A stretch of 11,572 nt of DNA from Euperipatoides rowelli. Its lineage: Eukaryota > Onychophora > Udeonychophora > Euonychophora > Peripatopsidae. Positions within the stretch are counted from its first letter, which is position 1. Every line of letters begins with the position of its first letter. Below are positions 1 to 8,756 of the stretch, in pieces. The notes under the pieces were generated by a model. The model ran no database searches, had not been told where the DNA came from, and saw only the letters and a program-made list of their open reading frames with translations. The translations under genes were made by a program, and so were the position numbers. Where the stretch lies: assembly GCA_003024985.2 (NCBI GenBank), contig PXIH01S0005294.1; one strand, given 5' to 3'.

Positions 1-27
1 CGTTTTGTTTGCATTTGATGGGCCTAT

Positions 28-176
28 GGGCCCCTTTCCCAGGTCTACATCCCCCCCCCCATGTCACACCTCATAACTATGTACATTGATTAGGCTCAAC
101 CACGTCTCAGCCAGTATCAAGAAGGGTGGTTCAGCCGTGGTTGAGCCGCGCATAAAGTGTCCATGTGAATGGGGCC
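28..176. mobile_element. Possible short PIF/Harbinger-type MITE
   Basis: The right edge, read on the minus strand, begins GGCCCCATTCACATGGACAC, which resembles the G/C-rich ends of PIF/Harbinger MITEs. The left edge near 29 begins GGCCCCTTTCCCAGG, matching it only over the first dozen or so bases with gaps. The flanking triplets are TAT (25-27) and TAA (177-179), a partial match to the TWA target-site duplication known for this superfamily. The interior is much richer in G+C than the surroundings, holds a C10 tract at 51-60, and contains a hairpin. No coding capacity is seen. The right end is better supported than the left, and the true element could extend beyond the window start. Confidence 0.35.
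93..147. repeat. Imperfect inverted repeat (hairpin)
   Basis: The arms at 93-112 and 128-147 are complementary at 17 of 20 positions around a 15-base loop. The left arm begins GGCTCAACCACG and the right arm ends CGTGGTTGAGCC, so the outer 12 bases pair perfectly. It sits inside the possible MITE and would fold into a stable stem compared with the AT-rich surroundings. It is probably a structural part of the element and not a host regulatory site. Confidence 0.7.
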
Positions 177-1002
177 TAAATATTATGGATTTCAGAAGTC
201 TACTTTATATTTAGAAATTAATTAAAAATTTGTTAAGTTTAGATCTTTTTTTTTTTTTTTTTTTTCATTTTTTTTCTTTTTTGTTTTACAATGTGTAAAT
301 AAAAAATAAATAAAATCTAACAAATAAATGTTGACAAGTCTCAGTACTCGAGTGTCTATATAAAGTTTAAAATTTGAACAAATTTAAAGAAATACTGCAT
401 CTAGTTAATTTTCTTTTAGAAAACCTTTAGCTGGGTCTTTATCTTTAAACTTGCTTTTGCTTATTATTATGCAAAATATTAGTATGTAACTATATTTACT
501 GTATATTCATTAATTTCTTAAGGACTAATCAGCAAAGTATAGATATTTTAGCACATTTTATGTCAAACAAAATTGTGAAAAATTATTTCACTTAACAGAT
601 ACCTGTTAAGCTCAGCTCTTGGGGAATAAAAAAAAAGAAAGAAAACAGAAAAGGATTGAAAAATATTTGCAAATTATGTGTCTGTTAATACCCTGTGGAA
701 ATCAAAACTGATGATTTATTTCAGTTTTCTTTCCATTTGTCTGATTTCTGTTTTAAACTCATTCCTATACAAACATTTAAAATCATTATTATTACTACAA
801 TTTGAACTAGTTGAGAAGTTTTAAATTAAGGAACTGGAAAAAATATTGAAGAAAAACTAGACAATTAAGGTTGTATACAATTTCACGAATATTTCATTTT
901 AAAATAGATTCAGATTTTAAATCTTTACATTTAGCCTAATAAATTTTTGAGGTTTGTTCATTCATAAACAAACTGTCTCATTTGAAGAAATCACAACTTT
1001 GA
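177..1002. other. AT-rich spacer with no gene seen
   Basis: This stretch is strongly AT-rich and stop-dense in all frames. It contains a T20 run at 246-265 followed by T-rich sequence and then an A-rich block around 297-330. Neither strand shows a recognisable coding domain, RNA gene or terminal repeat. The T20 run could be the antisense tail of an old retroposed sequence, but no body of such an element can be recognised next to it. Confidence 0.6.
246..265. repeat. Poly-T tract (T20)
   Basis: An uninterrupted run of 20 T lies here, followed by further T-rich sequence to about 287. It is a mononucleotide microsatellite or an antisense poly-A remnant. No target-site duplication or retroposon body could be assigned. 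Confidence 0.9.
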
Positions 1003-1040
1003 GGTCGGCCCTAGACGCAGTGTTTAACTGTGCAATATTA
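1003..1040 (+). repeat. Left terminal inverted repeat
   Basis: This 38-bp repeat begins GGTCGGCCCTAGACG and pairs with 1526-1563 at 32 of 38 positions. All six differences are transitions (C/T or G/A). Terminal repeats are where the transposase would bind and cut. Confidence 0.75.
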
Positions 1041-1082
1041 GTTCACACATAATTATATCATTGCAAGTAACAGACTTATACA

Positions 1083-1125
1083 GGTCATGCTCTAGACACA
1101 ATGTTTAACTGCACAATATTAACTG
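1083..1125 (+). repeat. Internal extra copy of the terminal repeat
   Basis: This copy lies in the same orientation as the left terminus, 80 bp inside it. Over 34 bases (1092-1125) it is a perfect complement of 1522-1555 next to the right terminus, so it matches the right end better than the outer left end does. It may record a local tandem duplication of the left subterminal region or a nested insertion. The base triplet outside it (ACA) does not match the right flank, so the outer pair remains the better pair of element ends. Confidence 0.75.
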
Positions 1126-1156
1126 TGAGTTTATCGTTGCTGCAATTTGTTCAAAC

Positions 1157-1351
1157 ATGGCATCTGTGGATGATGATGATATCGCACTTGCAACCATTGA
1201 TGTTGATATATTTCTAAAAAAAAAAGTTGTTCCAAATATGGTAAGAAGTGGTGTAAGGAATGGCTACGTAAAAGCAATGTTTACTCTCAATATAAATGTA
1301 TTAAAAGAGTTGAAAACAGTGCCTAAAGATTGGCATAAAAAAAAAAACTGA
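1157..1351 (+). pseudogene. Remnant of a possible PIF/Harbinger transposase N-terminus (64 codons)
   Basis: This open frame starts at an ATG 32 bp inside the internal repeat copy. It opens with an acidic stretch (MASVDDDD), then a hydrophobic run, a lysine cluster, and a V-R-x-x-V-R-N-x-Y segment followed by VLKELK. In PIF/Harbinger transposases the N-terminus commonly has an acidic/hydrophobic start, a basic cluster, a W-V-R-P-W-x-x-x-R-x-x-x-G-A-Y motif and an L-x-x-E-L motif. The resemblance is therefore in order and style, with the tryptophans lost. The lysine clusters come from A10 (1216-1225) and A11 (1337-1347) runs, so length slippage may have scrambled the frame. The catalytic DDE region is absent. 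It could instead be a chance ORF; family assignment is an inference from memory of motif style. Confidence 0.4.
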
Positions 1352-1525
1352 GTAAAGATTTCACAAACTCCCCCTAGACACTCAGGTGTGCTGTTGGACT
1401 TGCACAGGTTTTAGCTAAAAAGTCAAAATGCTTTTATCTAAACAAGTCAGTTGCACAGGTCTAAAAACTGCTCAGTTTTTCCATCTACAATCTCAAGTAT
1501 ACTTACAAGGATATACTAGTGCAGT

Positions 1526-1563
1526 TAATATTGTGCAGTTAAACATTGTGTCTAGGGCTGGCC
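1526..1563 (-). repeat. Right terminal inverted repeat
   Basis: Read on the minus strand, it begins GGCCAGCCCTAGACAC and mirrors the left terminus. The triplet TGA follows at 1564-1566, matching 1000-1002. The inner neighbour sequence extends the match to the internal copy at 1083-1125. Confidence 0.75.
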
Positions 1564-1566
1564 TGA

Positions 1567-2624
1567 ATGGATTTCCATTTACATGAAAAGAACTGTTCAT
1601 CCATGCTGCCCAATTTGCAACAATTCATTACATTATCATTCCGACTTACTGTAAATAAAAATAAAAAAAAATGCATTAATTAATTATATTAATTATATTG
1701 TCCAAATCGTTAAAAAAGAAATAACGTAAAAAAATATCTACAGCAATAAGCAATGTTTGTCTGCCATGTAATAATTTAAAAACATGGGTTCTCTGTTCAT
1801 TTAATAAATAGAAATAACATGAAGCCAAGTTGTGATAAACCTACACATTTTTAAAATCTAAATTTAATGCAGATTATAAAAATTGAAAAAAATAAAATAA
1901 AATACATTCAAACAGATATGCAGTACGGTAAAGCAAAATGAAAAATAAAATTAAAAAATCAGGCAAAATTAATTTTTTTTTTTATTGGCCGGCTTTAGAA
2001 AAAAAAATTAGGTTAAAATAATTGTGTTGAATATTTTATTTATTTACAGTATATATATTTAGATACCTTATTTAAAAAAATTAAAACAAAACTGCTAATT
2101 CAAATGTAATTATCAAAAATATACTATATCATTATAGGATTAAAAACTTAACGCTTTTATTGGATAATTAAGTTTGAGCAAAATTCTTGTTCCTCAAGAC
2201 AAAAATAGTCATTTACACCTGTATCTTCATCAGAGTAAACTGTTAGTTAAAACTGTTAGTGAAGAAGGAAAGAAAAAAAAAAACTTTGGAAGCTTGTCTT
2301 TGGCAGTAGAAGAAACAATAATTGCATTTTAATTAGCGTATTTTAGCTAGTTCTATTTTTATTTATTTTTAAATCAGCTACCGTTTTATTGTGTTTAGCC
2401 CAATTAACAACTTTTAATAACCCGTGAGTGAAAGCAGTCATAATTTTTAATACTTTTTACCAAACAGATTATGCAGTATATGGACAAAGAATTGAAATGA
2501 ACCACAAGAGAAAAGACAAAAACGCTGTGTGGTGTTTGATTCATACAAAAAATAAACACAAGTTGTTGAAATAATTAAAAACTATAAGCTCATAAATAAA
2601 TGTGCATTTTTATATAATAAAAAT
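1567..2624. other. AT-rich spacer with no gene seen
   Basis: The stretch is AT-rich with many A and T runs, for example around 1648-1700 and 1970-2010. It includes a low-complexity TAATTAATTATATTAATTAT patch near 1678. No recognisable protein domain, RNA gene or terminal repeat was found on either strand. Confidence 0.6.
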
Positions 2625-2699
2625 GGATGAATAGATACAGTAGATAGATAAAAAGTTAGATAGATACATACATACATAGGCCTACATACATACATACAA
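2625..2699. repeat. Interrupted GATA/CATA microsatellite
   Basis: Imperfect tandem tetranucleotides: GATA-type units to about 2666, then CATA units to 2699, interrupted by TAGGCC. It directly adjoins the 5' broken end of LINE A, which starts to be readable about 10 bases later. Confidence 0.85.
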
Positions 2700-2708
2700 A
2701 CTGTAGAT

Positions 2709-4022
2709 AGTCCTATTTCTATTCTTCTAGTTTTAAGCAAGGTAATGGAGAAATTGGTAAAGTTTCAACTTATGCATTTTTTTGAAGACATATCCTACAT
2801 CTCTAAATACCAAAATGATTTTATAAAGAACTACTGAGACTTGTCTAATATCCCTTACTAATGACTGGTCTAGGATAATAGACAAGGGAGAAAATGTAGC
2901 AGTGCTGTCCATAGATCTTAGAAAGGCCTTCGACTGTGTTTCTTCTGAGATTTTAATTAAAAAGATGGCAAATATTAATTTAGAAGAAGATATTTTATAT
3001 TGGTTTAGGAGCTACTTAACTTGTAGATACCAGGCAGTCGGAGACAAAACTGGTATATCTGATTATATACTAACAAAATCAGGAGTGCCGCAGGGCTCAG
3101 TGTTGAGCCCTCTCATTTATAATTTATATAAATGAACTACCACAGATACCTAAACTTTGCGGCTTGTTTATGTATGCAGATGATGCTACGCTATATAGAC
3201 TACACACAAGCCAAAAATGCAGATACATTAAAAAAAAATCTAAAATATGATCTTGATTTAATATCGGATTGGTTATCAAAAAAAATCAACTGTCTATAAA
3301 CAATGAAAAAACGAAGTGTATTGTTCTCAGTACAATGAATAGATTAAAAAATAATAATTTCCAAAATTTTTGTTTTGTGTAGACTACAAAGAAGTTTTGA
3401 TAACAACATTTTCTACTTCAAAATTTCTTTGTGTAACTATTAACAATTTTCTGAAATGGGACTGTCATATCAACTCATTGATAAAAAAAACTATGGGACT
3501 GAATAGAATATTTTTTAAATTGAAATATTGGCTAGGTATTCCTGATCTTTGTATAGTCTACAATGCTCTGATAGCATTCATCTGCGTTATTGTGATTCTG
3601 TGTGGAGTTTCTGTGGAAAGGTGATGAGCAATTAACTCCAGATAGTGGTAAATACCGCTGCAAGAGCGGTAGTTTTAGGACGTGGAAGATCGAGTGCATC
3701 AGAGGCCTTGAAAACCTTGGGATGGTCTCTTTTGGGAAAAAAAAATGCTTCTCCACTACGGTCAATTGCTGTGGAAGAGCATAAATTGATATGCCCCTAA
3801 AATATTGTGTGATGAAATCAAATCACTAAATATCGACTATAACTACAACACAAGACAAAAAAAAAGCAAAAATTTGACTGTAAAACATAGAAAAACAAAG
3901 ATTGGTACACATCTTTCACTCATATGGCACCTAAAATATGGAATGACATTCCACAAGAAATTAGAAATTTATGTAATATAAAATCATTTAGAGAAAATTA
4001 TAGCAAATATCTATATCAATAA
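2709..4022 (+). mobile_element. LINE A: 5'-truncated non-LTR retrotransposon
   Basis: Only the reverse-transcriptase half and C-terminus of ORF2 remain; the ORF1 and endonuclease parts are missing, as expected from incomplete reverse transcription. Motif style (IDLRKAFDC, GVPQGSVLSP, MYADDATLY) is that of the Jockey/CR1-type branch of APE-bearing LINEs. The 5' edge lies against the GATA/CATA array at 2625-2699. The coding end is a clear stop at 4020-4022. The 3' untranslated region probably continues past 4022, but no poly-A or repeat tail could be fixed, and no target-site duplication was found. Confidence 0.85.
2709..4022 (+). pseudogene. LINE A ORF2 remnant (reverse transcriptase and C-terminus)
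   Basis: The protein would copy element RNA into DNA at a nicked chromosomal target. Readable pieces in order: a PISILLVLSKVMEKLV segment from 2709, ending at a TGA at 2835-2837. Next, from 2833 in the next frame, TETCLISLTNDWS leads into RT motif A (SIDLRKAFD at 2908-2934) and motif B (GVPQGSVLSP at 3082-3111). Another frame change near 3125 precedes the catalytic YADD of motif C (MYADD at 3170-3184). After that come a WLSKNQLSINNEKTK-like motif D, a KFLCVTINNFLKWDCHI motif (the usual FLGV glycine is cysteine here), and a thumb-like ARAVVLGR...EALKTLGW segment near 3650-3730. The end is MAPKIWNDIPQEI with a stop at 4020-4022. Several frameshifts make it non-functional. RT identity is certain; the exact clade is not. 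Confidence 0.87.
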
Positions 4023-4361
4023 TATAATTTAAATCTGTGTTCGAATCCATAATATTAATCTTCAATACTTAGATTATATTTAGGCCCTGTTTAAAAGGAG
4101 TCTATATAAGCAAATTAAAGCTTTTGAGATTTTGAATTTTAACAAAAAAAGCACAACAAACAATATTATCCAGGACATATTAGAGAATAACATAATAATA
4201 AAACAATACATATTCAGTATATAGTCAATTGTATGAGAGAGAGAGAGAGAGCCTATAATGTGAAAGAAAGAGCCTTAGTTATTCAGTCTGTACCATTATG
4301 ATAGTTATATTTTTATTTATTTAGTTATAATATTTTTAACTTATCTTAAGTTAACTTAACT
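4023..4361. other. LINE A 3' flank and AT-rich spacer
   Basis: This probably includes the 3' untranslated region of LINE A (a GGCCCTGTTTAAAAGG segment at about 4083 is of the kind seen in LINE tails), but its end cannot be placed. A perfect 14-bp palindrome, TTAAGTTAACTTAA (4346-4359), lies just before the GATA array. No gene is seen. Confidence 0.5.
4235..4250. repeat. (GA)8 microsatellite
   Basis: Eight uninterrupted GA dinucleotides, with one further G at 4251. Confidence 0.95.
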
Positions 4362-4515
4362 TAGATACATGGATAGATAGATAAATAGATAGATAGATAG
4401 ATAGATAGATAGAAAGAAAGATATAGAGAGATAGATAGACAGATAGATAGATGCATAGATAGATAGATAGATTGATAGAACAAAAGGGATATATAGATGG
4501 ATGGACAGATAGACT
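4362..4515. repeat. GATA-type tetranucleotide array
   Basis: About 150 bp of imperfect GATA repeats with scattered GAAA, GACA, GATG and ATAG variants. The longest clean run lies around 4386-4412. The minus strand reads through as a Ser/Ile/Tyr-Leu repeat ORF, which is a by-product of the repeat. GATA arrays are common in animal genomes, and no function is implied. Confidence 0.95.
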
Positions 4516-5517
4516 GACATATCACTTCAATTTCAAACATTTTCAAAAATAAAATTTTATATGTTAGTTTGATTTTTAAATATAGGATTTAATTTGACTG
4601 GAATTACAATCATCATTCATAGATTAGTTGACATTTTATTACTTATCTTGCCATGCAATATAAAATAAGATTGCAAAAGATGCCTTTCTAGTATGTTGAT
4701 TCAATCTTTTCTAGGTTACCATTTAATATCTAAATATTAATGTTACACTTTGAGTTTACAAATTGTTATTAATGGATTTGATTACTCATATAGTCATTAT
4801 TCCCCATTGGCATTACTAACTGTATGTGCACTGCTGAAAGTTGTTAATGGAGATTTAAGAAAACCATGTTTGTCCATTTCCTCAGTAATAAATTCTTATT
4901 TGTGCTGAATTTCATGTTGAGCAATCAGTTCTGAAGCAAAGAAGGAAAATAATCAAGTTGAAATGTTTTGATTGCAGTCTGTGAAGAATTATTTCTTAAG
5001 TTGGCTTTAGAAATTCTGAATAATGCTTTAGGTAGTCTTTAATTACAAGTTAGAAGAAGAAATAATAATAATAAATAGCATAGCCTGCCTACCTCATATG
5101 TTTATTTAGAGTAAAAAAAATCTATAAGAAGAAATCATTTTTAGAAAAGCCACAAGTTCAAACAATTTTGTAGATTGCACTTAATGGTAACATTTTTTTA
5201 ACTAAATTGATCTATTATTTGAAATTTTCTTTAAATAAAAGCTCCTATTGATTTCTGCTTCTAATCGTTTCCCTATAGCCTGATCTACTGTATCACTTAG
5301 TTCATAAACATATGTGTTAATTGTTATTGTTCTAAATGTGACCTGTAGATTTTTAAATACAAAAAAACAAGCAGGTGACCAGCTCTGTTGTGTTATTCAT
5401 ATTTTTATCATCAANAAAAACACAAAACAAAAAATACATTTGGTGTGGTACTGATATATGTTACATTATAATATAAGTACACTTATTTTAGACATTTTGT
5501 AGAACTTATACAAAAAT
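4516..5517. other. AT-rich spacer, probably including the 3' end of LINE B
   Basis: No open frame or RNA gene is recognisable. A short AAT-repeat patch sits near 5060-5077. The part closest to 5517 should include the 3' untranslated region of the minus-strand LINE B, but no poly-T (minus-strand poly-A) or tandem tail marks its end. An undetermined base is at 5415. Confidence 0.5.
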
Positions 5518-6105
5518 TCAAATATTTTCAAAAACCTTAACCCTTTCAATTCCAATCATATGCAGCAATCTATAAATAAATGGTACATTATTTGTTAAAC
5601 ATAGGTCCAAAACTTTCTCTTGAGATAAATAACTTTTTAAAACATAAATGAAGTGTGGTCACTCCGTCAATAAATGGCATATCGAGTTTGGTTTATTCTG
5701 ATTGCAATAACTACAATTTAATTCGTAAGAAATAAATCTCTATCCATTAAGAAAAATAAATTTTTCTCCTCCTACTCTAATCTGAAACATAAGATTTAAA
5801 AGTCTGTGTTCCATACATTCAAATAGATAACGTGTAGAGTTGGAGATTATCAGAGCATCATAATAAGGATTATATATGGAATCTCTAATTTTTGCTGAAT
5901 CTAATTGAAAACAAATATTTGAGCTAGTCCTCAGGATATCAGGTAGACTGATTGTCAGTTGGTCAAAATCAAGAGAATTTTTCAAATAGGAAAAGCCCAA
6001 ATTGTCCATTACAGAATTCAAGCCTAAAGTCCAATTGACCGAGTGTCCAATACTTCTTACATAATTTATTTTTGATAATACATCATAACACATCCTAGGA
6101 TAGCA

Positions 6106-6406
6106 TGACTCCTCCATATTTGCAATTCGCAACCAATATTTAAAAATCTTTTTCTAAACAAGAAATGAAATTGGAGGTAAATTCAGCTCCCTATGTATCA
6201 AACAAGCTGGAGTGCCTCTAAAAGCCCTAAAAAATCTTTTGAAAAAAAATTGTTGNTGACTCCTCCATATTTGCAATTCGCAACCAATATTTAAAAATCT
6301 TTTTCTAAACAAGAAATGAAATTGGAGGTAAATTCAGCTCCCTATGTATCAAACAAGCTGGAGTGCCTCTAAAANCCCTAAAAAATCTTTTGAAAAAAAA
6401 TTGTTG
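6106..6406. repeat. Exact 150-bp tandem duplication split by one N (probable assembly artefact)
   Basis: Bases 6106-6255 and 6257-6406 are identical (the N at 6375 corresponds to G at 6224), separated only by N at 6256. Within LINE B ORF2 the duplication adds 151 bases and breaks the frame. With one copy removed, the frame carrying AEIWALNYLDK runs through to WLRIANMEES, apart from the TAG at 6154-6156. This suggests two contig ends that overlap but were joined without merging. A true recent duplication is less likely. Confidence 0.9.
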
Positions 6407-8745
6407 TACTAATTCAAATTTGTCTAAATAATTCAGAGCCCAAATCTCCGCAGTATATAAAAAAAAACTGAAATAATCATTGTTTTAAACAACCTATTGA
6501 CAATTCTGTATTTAGGATATTTAATACGAAAAAGTAAAGGTATCAAATGTATGGCCCTTTTAGCCTTATTAATCATATCATTCTTAGCTCTAAAAAAAGA
6601 GCCATTACTAGATAGTAATATTCCCAGGTATCTATACTCTTCTACGGTTTTCAATTTGTTATCCTGTTGGCCCCAATGCCATGTAAACTTTCTAGAAGAT
6701 CTATTACCATTACAAAACTGTATAATTTGAGACTTGCCCACATTAATCTCAAGACCATTAGCTTCAAAATATTTAACAGCAATGTCAATTTTCTTCTGCA
6801 AATTCATGGGGGAATCAGCCGTAATAATCAGATCATCGGCATATAGTAAAGAATTAATATATCCTGTTCCAACCTGAATAGTTGGGATATCTGAATTGTC
6901 CANTATTCTAGGCAGGTCATCCAAAAAAATGTTAAACAATAGGGGGCTTAGGGAGTCACCTTGTAGAACTCCTTTTTCATTGGAAACTGATTTATCAAAT
7001 ATGACATCTGTCTTGACATAAGTTTGAGCTTGGCCGTAATATGTTTGTAAAAACTCTATAAACCTGTGACTAAGACCAAATTCAGAGTGTTTAATACTAT
7101 CAAAAGCGTGTGATAAATCAATAAAGATAACATAAAACTTACCACGTTTAGTAGACAATTTCATATGTATTATGGAGGTTAATGTTAATAAATTGTCAGA
7201 GATGGAATAGCCATGTCTGAATCCAGACTGGGCTTCATGCAAAGAGTGATTTTGGGCAATCCAGAATTCCAAACGTTTATAAAGAATATTAGTAAAAATC
7301 TTAGTTATGTTAGGAACTAGAGCTATAGGCAGTTAATTAGCTTCCTTTAGTGGATCACCCTTTTTAAATATAGGACAGGTTAAAATATCAGTCATTTTTT
7401 GAGATATATCAAATGAGTACCAAATAGAATTATAAAGTTTCAATAGTGTCTCTAAAAAAGTATTGGTAGAATATTTAAAACATTCAGATGGAATTCCATC
7501 TTTTCCTGCAGCCTTGCCAGTAGTAAGAGAGTTGACCGTCATAACAAGTTCTTGTTTGTTTATATCAGAATCCAGAACAGGATCATAAATACGTAATAAT
7601 CTAAACGAACATATATCATTCCTGTCTCTATATTGTAACGNAAAATATTGATACCAAGATTCTAGAGAAATCAAATTATTCATAGTATGGTTAGAATTAG
7701 ATCCAAAATGTTTAAGAAGACTCCAAAACGATTTAGAATCCGAAGTATTACCAAGTTGTATAGCCAAATTCTCCCAGTAATCATATTTTTTTTATCTACA
7801 AAGGATTTTAAAGCTTTTTCTTGAGTTTAAATAGGAAGTAACATCTTGTTCATTTGATATATGCTCATCTTTCTAGCTAAATTGTTCATTGAAGTATTCA
7901 TATTTCTGCATTCAACATCAAACCAAGGATTGCTTCTAAAAGAGGGAGAGCATGCTAAATTTTTCCTTTGATTTGCTTTTTTAATCATACCAGCATTCTT
8001 AGCAGAAGAATAAATTGTTCTAATTAAATTTTTATATAAAACCATTGGATCAGTTGAATTATCCTCCACCATATTTAAACAGAGTGACAATGACTCTCTA
8101 TATTGTTCAGTCATATTATGTTTACATCCTATACCAATTCTTGGTGAGTAAATCGAGGTAAGAGGACTTATATGTGTCAAAAAAGATTCAAACATAGCTG
8201 AAATCGGAAAGTGGTCAGAAAAGTGGGTATCTAACAAAGAAAAATCTCTAATCTCAGAGAATATACTCTCAGAAACCGTTATATAATCAATGACACTGGA
8301 ACCATTTTGATTCATAAAAGTATAACCTCCCTCCAAATCGCCATCAAATCTGCCATTCAATACGATCAAATCATTTTTCTTCACCCAATCCAAAAAAAAT
8401 CTGCCTCTTGAATTAAAAATTTTATCACATGATTTTCTAAGAGGTATGTCCCTGAAATAATCAGTGTCTTCATTATCCATCTCGGCTGTACGAGCATTGG
8501 CATCACCTAAAAAAATCAAGTGAACCTTGTATGTTAAATCATATAGAATGGAATCCAAATTCAATAATAAATTATTATCTAAATTTTTCCCAGGGGAAAA
8601 ATAGCAACAACAGATGACTAAATATCTATCAAATTTTCTAAAATAGCCCAAATCTATAAGAATCCAAGATTCCGAAATATTAATAATAGTAATATCTCCT
8701 AATTATTTACTGATCAACAGAATATTACCAGCCGATGGTCTGCCT

Positions 8746-8756
8746 CCCCCCCCCCC
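8746..8756. repeat. C11 tract inside LINE B endonuclease coding
   Basis: Eleven C on the plus strand read as a poly-G coding a Gly run on the minus strand, just before the RPSAGNILL segment of ORF2. A run length divisible by three is needed to keep frame, so the tract as assembled is shifted; it may be slippage or a sequencing error. Confidence 0.9.

Larger units (their letters stand above)
1003..1563. mobile_element. PIF/Harbinger-like DNA transposon, internally degenerate (561 bp)
   Basis: The element is bounded by inverted repeats at 1003-1040 and 1526-1563, identical at 32 of 38 positions, and by the same triplet TGA immediately outside both ends (1000-1002 and 1564-1566). A 3-bp target-site duplication and GG-starting ends are typical of PIF/Harbinger, where the usual triplet is TWA, so TGA is a one-base departure. 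It is far too short for an autonomous element, which would carry a DDE transposase and a Myb-like protein. It holds only a 64-codon open frame that may be the transposase N-terminus. A third copy of the terminal repeat at 1083-1125 suggests subterminal duplication. Superfamily assignment rests on the ends, the triplet and the ORF style; the element's existence is more certain than its family. Confidence 0.62.

Noticed and set aside
3532-3784. Two short open frames, one on each strand, over the end of LINE A
   Set aside because: Both overlap the LINE A ORF2 remnant in other frames, where RT-thumb-like similarity explains the sequence better.
4039-4048. Perfect tRNA B-box-like GTTCGAATCC
   Set aside because: There is no matching A-box at the right distance and no cloverleaf; it lies just after the LINE A stop codon and is most likely chance or part of its 3' untranslated region.
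4361-4546. Minus-strand open frame of Ser/Ile/Tyr/Leu repeats
   Set aside because: It is the translation of the GATA microsatellite and has no composition or motif of a real protein beyond the repeat.
6106-6406. Direct repeats considered as a CRISPR-like or functional tandem array
   Set aside because: Only two copies exist, with no spacer other than an N, in eukaryotic-type sequence; an assembly overlap explains them.
6497-6730. Plus-strand 77-codon open frame
   Set aside because: It is antisense to the reverse-transcriptase domain of LINE B.
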